Positions 44,216-51,372 of a DNA stretch of 51,372 bases are shown piece after piece (the first letter of the stretch is position 1; every line of letters begins with the position of its first letter). The translations under genes and the position numbers were made by a program. Source of the stretch: Planctomycetota bacterium (GTDB taxonomy: Bacteria > Planctomycetota > UBA1135); the NCBI GenBank assembly GCA_003696625.1, contig RFGR01000022.1, positions 1-51,372 of the forward strand. The letters are read 5' to 3'. Under the pieces are notes generated by a model that made no database searches, had not been told where the DNA came from, and saw only the letters and a list, made by a program, of their open reading frames with translations.

Positions 44216-45242
44216 CGCCGTTCAGGAATTCGTCGATCTCGCCGGCGTCGAAGCGCGGCGGCAGGCCGATGCCGGCCAGCATCTCCTCGGCGGCCCAGTC
44301 GGCCAGGCTCAGGTCGGTGGCCAGCGCCTTGGCCAGTTCGGGATGCTCGGCGGCGACGACGATGCCGGTGGCGCGGAGGCGGCCGTTCGGCCCGATCGTG
44401 CGCCGCTTGGCGAACAGGTCGGTTCGGTTCTCGGCGATCACCCGCAGGCACTCGAGGGCGGAGATGAATGGCTCGCCCTCGATCAGCTCGCTGAACAGGA
44501 GATGGACGGCGACCAGGAGCTGATCGGCCCCGAGCCGGTGGCCGCGGCGGAAGCGCTCGAGGCGGAACTCGCGCCCGCCGGGGGTGATCTGCAGGCGCCG
44601 GCGCAGCTCGACCAGGGCGGCGCGGGCGGACTCCCGTTGTTGGCGGAAGCGCGGGCCGGGGCCGCCGATCGAGCCGTCGGCCGGGAACAGCGACTCGGCC
44701 CGGGCGAGGCAGAGGTTGCGCCAGCGGAGCAGATCCCAGAGCAGCTCCTCCTCGTCGCGGTAGGGCCGAGGCGCGGGCGGCCGCTCGGCGTCGTCGGCCT
44801 CGCCCGGCGACCAGAACAGGGAGAGCGCCGCCGGCGTGGCGCTGAACCAGGTGTCGATCGGCTCGTGGCCGCGGGCCTGCCGGGTGGCGTGCAGCCAGCG
44901 TTCGCGGCGCAGGCGGCCGTCCGGTCCGAGCGCGGCCAGGGCGTGGGTCCGCGGGAAGCCCGCGTGGCGGAGCAGCGCGACCAAGCTGCCGCCGGTGACC
45001 GGGTCGGTGGCCCCGGCCAGGCGGCGGTGGAAGAGCAGCGCCAGAAGCAGCAGTTCGGCGTCGTCGAGGCTGCCGGCCGCCGGGTGGCGACGCAGGCTGG
45101 GCAGCTCGGCGAAGAAGCGGGAGCGGATCTCCCGCACCTCGGCCCGCGTGCTCGCGGCGGCCTCGGCGTCCGGCCCGGCGTTCCGAGCCTGGAGTTCGCC
45201 GATCCGGTCACAGAGCTGGAGGAGGCCTTCGAGCGCGGACAT
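44208..45242 (-). CDS. Hypothetical protein with apparent internal duplication
   Basis: Two similar segments: LLLLALLFHRRLAG...ALGPDGRLRRERW and LLVAVHLLFSELIEG...TIGPNGRLRATGI. Confidence 0.6.
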   Translation of the reverse strand: MSALEGLLQLCDRIGELQARNAGPDAEAAASTRAEVREIRSRFFAELPSLRRHPAAGSLDDAELLLLALLFHRRLAGATDPVTGGSLVALLRHAGFPRTHALAALGPDGRLRRERWLHATRQARGHEPIDTWFSATPAALSLFWSPGEADDAERPPAPRPYRDEEELLWDLLRWRNLCLARAESLFPADGSIGGPGPRFRQQRESARAALVELRRRLQITPGGREFRLERFRRGHRLGADQLLVAVHLLFSELIEGEPFISALECLRVIAENRTDLFAKRRTIGPNGRLRATGIVVAAEHPELAKALATDLSLADWAAEEMLAGIGLPPRFDAGEIDEFLNGDD

Positions 45243-45272
45243 GGAGGCGACATTGTAGGGCGGCGCGAAACC

Positions 45273-45278
45273 TATAAT
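45273..45278 (+). promoter_or_regulatory. -10 element TATAAT upstream of mgtE; likely leaderless start
   Basis: Perfect TATAAT 8 nt before ATG 45287; no Shine-Dalgarno. Confidence 0.5.
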
Positions 45279-45286
45279 CCCCGGCC

Positions 45287-46672
45287 ATGGCGCGGACCCG
45301 CAGGCGGGAGCGGCGGCACCGGGTTCTCCAGGCTCTCCGGGAGCACCTCGAGCGGCCGGAAGGCGAACGCTTCGTGCCGGACGAATCCGCCCACGTGGCC
45401 GACATCGCGGACGTCCTCTGGCTGGATTTCAGCCCCGAGGAGGCCCGCCGCCTGTTCCGCAGCTTCGACCAGGAACTGGCGGCCGAGGTCCTCGAGGAGG
45501 TCGAGCCTAAATTCGCCGCCAAGCTGCTGGAAGGGGTCGATCCGACCGAGCTGGGCGACCTGCTCGAGCGCCTGCCGGCCGACGACGGCGCCGACCTGCT
45601 CGAGGAGCTGCCCGACCGCCTCGGCGAGGAGGCCCTGGCCCACGTCGACGCCGAGGACGCCTCCGACCTGCGCCACCTCGGCGCCTACGACAGCGACAGC
45701 GCCGGCGGCCTGATGACCACCGAGTACCTCGAGGCCCGGCCCGAGGAGAAGGTGGGGGACGTGCTCAAGCGGATCAAGAGCGGCCAGGAGGGCGACGCCG
45801 AGACCATCGACACCCTCTATGTGGTCGACGCCCAGGGCGGGCTGGAGGGGGTGATCTCGGTCCGCGAACTGATCGAGGCCAACATCCACCAGGCGGTCGG
45901 CGAAATCGCCAATCCGGACGTGATCCACGCCCGGGTCGACGAGGACCGCGAGGAGGTCGCCCACCGGCTGCTCCACTACAACCTCTCGACCATCCCGGTG
46001 GTCGATCCCCGCGGCCAACTGGTCGGCATCGTCACCGCCGACGACGCCCTCGAGGTGCTGGAGGAGGAAGGCTCCGAGGACGCCCTGCTCCTGGCCGGCG
46101 CCAGTGGCGCCTCCGAAGCCTCGGAGACGCTCTGGGAGAAGGTCGTCCACCGGGCGCCGATGCTGCTGGTCACCGTCTTCGGCGGCCTGCTGATGTCACG
46201 GGTGATGGAGCTGTTCGTGCCCGGCAGCTCCGGCGGCGCCGGCGGCGGCGGATTCGCGACCATCCTGCCCTACGTGCCGATGGTCCTCGGCCTCTCCGGC
46301 AACGTCGGCTCGCAGACCTCGGCGGTCATGGTGCGCGGCTTCGCGGTCGGGGTCATCCGGCCGGGGCGGCGGCTGGCGATCCTCCTCGGCGAGATCCAGA
46401 TCGGCCTCACCCTCGGCTTCCTGAGCTGCTTGGTCGCGGTGCCGGCGATGGCCCTGTTCAACGGCGGCGACTGGCATCTGGGCCTTTCGGTCGGCATGGC
46501 CCTGCTGGTGGCCATGACCTGGTCCGCCACCGCCGCCAGCTCGATCGCCATGGGTTCGCACGGGCTCGGCCTCGACCCGGCGCTGGTCTCCGGCCCGGTC
46601 ATGATGGCCGTCAGCGACCTGTCGGCGCTGCTGCTGTTCTTCGGCGTCTCGGAGCTGCTCCTGGTCGCTTGA
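45287..46672 (+). CDS. mgtE: Magnesium transporter MgtE
   Basis: MgtE N domain (LLEGVDPTELGDLLERLPADDGADLLEEL), CBS pair, YDSDSAGGLMTTEYLEA, C-terminal TM domain with GNVGSQTSAVMVRGFAVG. Confidence 0.95.
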   Translation: MARTRRRERRHRVLQALREHLERPEGERFVPDESAHVADIADVLWLDFSPEEARRLFRSFDQELAAEVLEEVEPKFAAKLLEGVDPTELGDLLERLPADDGADLLEELPDRLGEEALAHVDAEDASDLRHLGAYDSDSAGGLMTTEYLEARPEEKVGDVLKRIKSGQEGDAETIDTLYVVDAQGGLEGVISVRELIEANIHQAVGEIANPDVIHARVDEDREEVAHRLLHYNLSTIPVVDPRGQLVGIVTADDALEVLEEEGSEDALLLAGASGASEASETLWEKVVHRAPMLLVTVFGGLLMSRVMELFVPGSSGGAGGGGFATILPYVPMVLGLSGNVGSQTSAVMVRGFAVGVIRPGRRLAILLGEIQIGLTLGFLSCLVAVPAMALFNGGDWHLGLSVGMALLVAMTWSATAASSIAMGSHGLGLDPALVSGPVMMAVSDLSALLLFFGVSELLLVA

Positions 46673-47718
46673 AGCGCCGCCCGCTCTTCCTCCTGGCCTT
46701 GCTGGCGCTGGCCGCCGTCGGCCTGCTGTTCCAGCCGGTCCGGGTCTCCGGCCCGTCGATGGCCCCGACCCTGCTCGACGGCGAAGTCCGCCTGACCCGG
46801 CCGCTCTGGCTCGGCGCTCCGGAGCGCGACGACCTGGTCGTCTTTCGGGAGCCCGATACCGAGCAGGTGGCGGTGAAGCGGGTCGCCGGCCTGCCCGGCG
46901 AACGGATCCGACTCGCCGGCGGCGACCTGTTCATCGACGGCCGCCGCCGCCGGCGCGAGGTCTCCGGGCTGGCCGACCTGGTGCCGCTGGTGGACGCGGC
47001 GCCGGCGGCGATCCCGGAGGAGTTCCACCTGCCGCCGGAGGACGAGGAGCCCGCCGCCCGGCCGCCCGCCGACGGCTTCCTGCACGCCGCCGGCCGGGCC
47101 TTCCTGCGGGCGGTGCCCCTCGACGGCTGGCTTGGTCCGGACGGCCTCGTGCTCGGCTCCCGCCCGGCCGCCGACCTCGGTGTCGCCGCCGACTTCGAGC
47201 TGCTCGCCCCGGACAGCCGCCTCGAGCTGTTGCTGGTCGAGGGCTCCTCGACCTTCGCGCTGGCGGCCGGCGGGGGAGCCTGCGTCCTGAGCCGGGACGG
47301 CGCCGAGCTGGCACGGGCGCCGCTGCCGCCCGGCTTCCGCCGCGGCCGCCTGTTCCTGGCCAAGGTGGACCGGCGGCTCACCGCCCGCCTCGACGGCCGG
47401 GAGCTGTTTCCGCCGGTCTCCTATACCCCGGCCACGGCGGTGCCGCTGGCCGACGGCTTGGAGGGTCCGCCCTTCGAGCAGGCCGGCTTCGGCGGCCGCC
47501 AGGTGCTCCTGCGCCGAATCGGGGTCGGGCGCGACATCTTCCGAGAAGCGACCGGAACCTGGGCCTGCAGCAGGGAGTTGCAACTGAAGGAGGACGAGTA
47601 CTTCCTGCTCGGCGACCACCCTGACGCAAGCCGAGACTCCCGCCACTACGGACCCGTGTCCCGCGAGCGCCTGCTCGGGGTGGTCGGGCCCCGGCTCTGG
47701 GGAGGGACCGGTGGCTGA
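46669..47718 (+). CDS. Signal peptidase I-like (S26) with large internal insertion (TTG start)
   Basis: VSGPSMAPTLLDGE, VAVKRVAGLPGERI, EYFLLGDHPDASRDSRHYGPV; about 200 aa between the Lys motif and the GDH box. Confidence 0.88.
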   Translation: MKRRPLFLLALLALAAVGLLFQPVRVSGPSMAPTLLDGEVRLTRPLWLGAPERDDLVVFREPDTEQVAVKRVAGLPGERIRLAGGDLFIDGRRRRREVSGLADLVPLVDAAPAAIPEEFHLPPEDEEPAARPPADGFLHAAGRAFLRAVPLDGWLGPDGLVLGSRPAADLGVAADFELLAPDSRLELLLVEGSSTFALAAGGGACVLSRDGAELARAPLPPGFRRGRLFLAKVDRRLTARLDGRELFPPVSYTPATAVPLADGLEGPPFEQAGFGGRQVLLRRIGVGRDIFREATGTWACSRELQLKEDEYFLLGDHPDASRDSRHYGPVSRERLLGVVGPRLWGGTGG

Positions 47719-48298
47719 AGCGGGGCGCGACCGCGGCGTCGAGCTGATGCTGGCCTTTCAGGCCGGCGACGAGGCCGCCTTCGACGAAATCGTCGCCCTC
47801 CTTTCCGGCCGGGTCTTCAGTCTGCTTCGCCGTTTGCTCGGGCCGGGGGAGCCGGTCGAGGACCTGGCCCAGGAGGCCTTCCTGCGCCTCTACCGGGCCC
47901 GGGCCAGCTATCAGCCGCGTGGCAAGCTGAGCACATTCCTTTACCGGATCACCTACAACCTCGCCCTGAACCGGATCCGGGATCGGAGCCGGCGCCCGGA
48001 GGTCGGGATGCCGACCGGAGCCGAGGGGGAGGCGATCGACCTGGCCGACCGGAGGGCGGAGGCGCCCTGGGCAGCCTCGGACCGGCGGAGCTGGGCCGAG
48101 CGGATCGAAGCCGCCCTGGCCCGGCTACCCGAGAACCAGCGCGCCGCGCTGGTGTTGCAACACTACGACGGCCTGGACCTCGAGCAGATCGGTGGCATCC
48201 TCGGGATCAGCGCCAAGGCCGTGAAATCCCTCCTCCATCGGGCCCGGACGCGGATGCGCGAGATCCTGGCCCCCTACCGGGAGGCGGAACATGACTGA
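47711..48298 (+). CDS. ECF-type RNA polymerase sigma factor
   Basis: EDLAQEAFLRLYRARASYQPRGKLSTFLYRITYNLALNRIRDRSRRP; RLPENQRAALVLQHYDGLDLEQIGGILGISAKAVKSLLHRARTRMRE. Confidence 0.95.
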   Translation: MAEAGRDRGVELMLAFQAGDEAAFDEIVALLSGRVFSLLRRLLGPGEPVEDLAQEAFLRLYRARASYQPRGKLSTFLYRITYNLALNRIRDRSRRPEVGMPTGAEGEAIDLADRRAEAPWAASDRRSWAERIEAALARLPENQRAALVLQHYDGLDLEQIGGILGISAKAVKSLLHRARTRMREILAPYREAEHD

Positions 48299-48746
48299 CG
48301 ACTGGATCGACGACCTGCTCGACCGGCATCCGGGCGAGCCCGTGCCGGACGGCTTCGCCGCCCGGCTCCGGCGGCGGATCGCCGCCGAGGCCGAGGGCCG
48401 GACCCGGGCCGGGGCCGAGACGGCGCCCGGCCGCCTGCTGCGGCCGCCGGCCTGGCGCTGGTCGGCGCGGTTGGCGGCGGCCGCCGCCCTGCTCGTGCTC
48501 GGCTTCTGGCTCGGCCGCGGCGCCCCGCCGGTCGAGGTCGGCCCGAGCGGCCCGGACGGCGAGGCCGTGACCGCCGCCGGCGGCCTGGTGGATTCCGAGC
48601 TTCTCGAGGAACTCTACGAGTACCAGGACTTGCTCGAGAGCTGGGACCTGGCCTCCGACGCCGAGGCCGAACTCGCGCTTCGCGACGCCACCACCGGCAC
48701 CTGGCTGCTCGAGGAGGAGGGCCGGGAGGAGGGCGAGGGCCGATGA
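48291..48746 (+). CDS. Putative anti-sigma factor / single-TM regulator
   Basis: Overlaps ECF sigma gene; short cytosolic N-terminus, TM, acidic C-terminus. Confidence 0.6.
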   Translation: MTDDWIDDLLDRHPGEPVPDGFAARLRRRIAAEAEGRTRAGAETAPGRLLRPPAWRWSARLAAAAALLVLGFWLGRGAPPVEVGPSGPDGEAVTAAGGLVDSELLEELYEYQDLLESWDLASDAEAELALRDATTGTWLLEEEGREEGEGR

Positions 48747-49639
48747 TCGCCGTGGTCTTGCTGGCCCTGGCGCCCCAGGCGTTGCCGCTCGACCGGGCTC
48801 CGGCCGGGAACGCGGCCCAGGAGCTGGAGACCTCTCGACCGGAGCAGGCCCGGGAGTGGTGGCGGTCCCTCAGCCCCGAGGAACGCGAACTCTACCGACG
48901 CCGGTTCGAGGAGCTGCGCCGGCTCGATCCCGAGGAACGAATCGAGATGCAGCGCCGGGCCGAGGCCATCCAACTCCACCGCCGGCGGGTCTGGGCCGAG
49001 CTGCCGGAGGAGGAGCGGAAGCGGCTCGCCGCCCTGCCGGAGTCGGAGCGCTTGGCCGAGCTGGACGGGATCGTCCGCGAACGGCTGCGCCGACGGCACG
49101 AGGAACTGCGCCGCCGCTTCGGCCCTGTCCCTCCCGGCGCCGGCCCCGGTCCCGAGGAGCTGCCGCGCCGGCCGCTGCCGGAGCGGCTCGACGCCTCCGG
49201 CCGGATCTTCGAGCGTCTCGCCGGCGAGGATCTCGACCAGGAACTCGCCCGCCTGCACGAGGAGGGCTGGATCGGCGACCGCGCCGCCGAGTGGCTGGCG
49301 CAGGCGCCGGTGGCCGAACGGGCGGCCGCCCTGCTCGACGCCCGCAAGTGGCGGCTGCTGGCCGAGGCGGCCCGCGACGGGCTCTTCGAACGCTGGGGCC
49401 TGGCCGAGGCCGACCGCCGCCGCTTGGCCGAGATGCCCTCGCGGGAGTGCCTGGTGGCGATGGGCGAACTCCGCCGCGGCCTGCCCAAGGAGCAGGTCTT
49501 CGCGCCGCGAGGGCCGCTTGGGCCGCCGCCCTTCCCCGGAGAGCGCTTCCCGCGCCGGGGCGCCGGCTGGCGGCCCGGTCAAGGACCGCCGCCGGATCGT
49601 GGGGCCACGCCGCCCCGGCGCCGGCGGCCGGGGCGGTAG
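48743..49639 (+). CDS. Exported DUF3106-like helical protein
   Basis: EWWRSLSPEERELYRRRFEELRRLDPEER repeats; ATGA overlap with upstream gene. Confidence 0.6.
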   Translation: MIAVVLLALAPQALPLDRAPAGNAAQELETSRPEQAREWWRSLSPEERELYRRRFEELRRLDPEERIEMQRRAEAIQLHRRRVWAELPEEERKRLAALPESERLAELDGIVRERLRRRHEELRRRFGPVPPGAGPGPEELPRRPLPERLDASGRIFERLAGEDLDQELARLHEEGWIGDRAAEWLAQAPVAERAAALLDARKWRLLAEAARDGLFERWGLAEADRRRLAEMPSRECLVAMGELRRGLPKEQVFAPRGPLGPPPFPGERFPRRGAGWRPGQGPPPDRGATPPRRRRPGR

Positions 49640-49651
49640 GACCGGAGCCGC

Positions 49652-51372
49652 TCAGGGCCGGATGATCAGCGTCTCCACGAGGGAGTGGAGGTAGAGGCCG
49701 GTCGCGCCGGCGGTGTCGTCGCAGACCGCCTGCAGGTGGAGCGGTTGGTCGTACAGCGCCGGGTTGTTCGGGATCGTGCCGGTGACCACGGCGGCGCCGC
49801 TCGGCCCGAGGTTGCCCACGGTGAGCAGCTTGGCGCCGGCGATCTCGAGGGTGCCGTAGACCCCGATCGAGGTGCTGCCGAGGGTCCAGCCGTAGAACAG
49901 GCCGAAGTCCTCGTCGGCCGGGCCGGTCACGGTCACGCTGGTCGTGCCGCCCGCCTGCGGCTCGAGGTCGCTGGCGGTGACCAGACAGATCACGCGCAGG
50001 CCGGCGTCATAGACCTTGGCGACGCCGCTGCCCCACTCGGTGTCCTTGCCGGCCGGGCCGCGGTCCTCGGCGTTCTCTTGCAGGGCCTGCGAGATCTGCC
50101 TGGGCAGGATGGCCGGGTTGGCCGAGATCAGCAGGGCGTTGGCGCCGCCGATGTGCGGGGTGGCGCAGGAGGTGCCGCTGAAGGTGGTGTAGCCGCCGCC
50201 GTCGGAGGTGGTGTAGCAGCCGTCGGTGTAGCCGGCGATGTCCGGCTTGAGCAGGCCGGGCAGGGGCAGGGACCAGCCGCCGGCCGGGTAGTCCCACATC
50301 GCCGGGTCGTTCACGTGCGGGTAGGCCGGGTCGTAGATCGTGATGTCCTCCCATGCCGAGGGCCCGCGCCCGCTCGGGCTGTAGTAGCCGTCGTTCTGGA
50401 TGCTGACGCCGGCGCAGCCGAGGACGGCGGCGACGCCGCCCTGGACCTGCTGCGGATGCACCCACGGCCCCGGCACGTTGCCCGGCGTCGAGATGTTGAA
50501 GGGAATCGGGTAGCCGGACAGGCCGCCCTGGTTGCCGATCGAGTTGGCGTGGATCTGGCCGGCGGCCAGGACCGCTTCGCTGACGGCGCGGTGGGTGAAG
50601 TAGTCCGGCCGCGGCGAGAAGGGCCACTTGTAGGAGTAGGACGAGGAGGAGCAGTCCACCCCGACCGAGATGCCCCACTGGAAGGAGGCCCAGTGGTCGG
50701 ATTCGTTGCCGAGCTGGCAGGCCGCCAGCGACACGCCCGGCGCCATGCCGGTGGCGCGGACGCCGGAGCTGCCGTCGCCGCACATGATGCCGGCGGTGTT
50801 CGTGCCGTGGCCGCCGCCGCTCGGGTTGTTGTTGTTGGCGGCGAAGTTCCAGCCCCAGTAGTCGTCGACGAAGCCGTTGCCGTCGTTGTCGATGCCGTCG
50901 ACCGGATCGAGCGGGTTGGTCCAGATCCGGTTGGCCAGGTCGGGGTGGCTGCGGTCGGTGCCGGAGTCGATGTTCAGCAGCAGCACGCCGCTGCCGTCGA
51001 TGCCGAGGTTCCACAGGTCGGGCGCCTGGTGCTTGATCAGGTTCGGTTCCGGGGTCGGCGGCGGCGGCGGCGGGAAGGAGTCGGCCAGCTCGACGACGTC
51101 GATCCCGAAGCCGTCGGTGTTGGCCGAGTAGTTGTCGTACCAGCGCCAGCGGAGCATGAAGTTGGAGACGTAGGACAGGCCGAGCGGGTCCAGGTCGTGG
51201 GTCATCAGCATGTAGGTCCCGTTCGTGCCCGTCAGGTCGGCGACCTTGGTCCAGGTCAGACCGCCGTCGTCGGAGGCCTCGAGGATGTCCGAGCCGACGT
51301 TGAACTCGTCGTTCATGTCGAGGAAGGCGTAGCGCAACTGGACCGTGGTCGCCGCGCTGAGATCCACCGTCA
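49652..51372 (-). CDS. Subtilisin-like (S8) serine protease, N-terminus truncated by window edge
   Basis: NIDSGTDRSHPDLA (Asp), GGGHGTNTAGIM (His), FSGTSCATPHIGGANALL (Ser); jelly-roll-like segment before the protease domain. Confidence 0.9.
   Translation of the reverse strand, partial: TVDLSAATTVQLRYAFLDMNDEFNVGSDILEASDDGGLTWTKVADLTGTNGTYMLMTHDLDPLGLSYVSNFMLRWRWYDNYSANTDGFGIDVVELADSFPPPPPPTPEPNLIKHQAPDLWNLGIDGSGVLLLNIDSGTDRSHPDLANRIWTNPLDPVDGIDNDGNGFVDDYWGWNFAANNNNPSGGGHGTNTAGIMCGDGSSGVRATGMAPGVSLAACQLGNESDHWASFQWGISVGVDCSSSSYSYKWPFSPRPDYFTHRAVSEAVLAAGQIHANSIGNQGGLSGYPIPFNISTPGNVPGPWVHPQQVQGGVAAVLGCAGVSIQNDGYYSPSGRGPSAWEDITIYDPAYPHVNDPAMWDYPAGGWSLPLPGLLKPDIAGYTDGCYTTSDGGGYTTFSGTSCATPHIGGANALLISANPAILPRQISQALQENAEDRGPAGKDTEWGSGVAKVYDAGLRVICLVTASDLEPQAGGTTSVTVTGPADEDFGLFYGWTLGSTSIGVYGTLEIAGAKLLTVGNLGPSGAAVVTGTIPNNPALYDQPLHLQAVCDDTAGATGLYLHSLVETLIIRP

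Noticed and set aside
41301-44467. Two very long ORFs (932 aa minus, 1005 aa plus) overlapping the SSS transporter and DRE-TIM genes
   Set aside because: Arg/Gly/Ala-rich shadow translations; the transporter and metallolyase frames carry the conserved motifs.

Overview
High-GC bacterial chromosomal window, densely coding, with about 45 supportable CDS. It looks like a core-genome segment next to the replication origin. No CRISPR array, transposon, prophage, rRNA or tRNA was recognised. Left part: dnaA, a cysteine desulfurase, parA, a half-size BshC-like protein, pyrF, DUF502, hemW and a sigma-70 factor on the minus strand; then a divergent HPr-domain fusion protein, a metallophosphoesterase, and parB with an internal parS site about 7 kb from parA. 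Middle: cyclophilin, an exported protein with a GspG-like tail, LPLAT, rnhC, moaB, and a tightly overlapping kdsD-kdsC-lptC/A-lptD-tatA operon, then S2P, scpA, thioredoxin, fmt and rsmB. Right part: a single ORF with two sulfatase domains, a fused 2-oxoacid oxidoreductase operon, ALDH-like, SSS transporter, DRE-TIM metallolyase, mgtE, a signal peptidase with a large insertion, an ECF sigma cassette, and a subtilase cut by the window edge. The two main observations are: (1) four housekeeping genes (sigma-70 factor, kdsC, fmt, cysteine desulfurase) have no usable ATG/GTG/TTG upstream of their conserved N-terminal motifs and appear to start at ATC or CTG, three of them with a Shine-Dalgarno-like sequence; (2) a 442-aa protein whose C-terminus is an HPr domain with both phospho-sites at the exact HPr spacing, fused to an unrecognised helical region and preceded by an anomalous AT-rich patch with in-frame ATGs. 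Assignments come from reading translated motifs; no database search was run.
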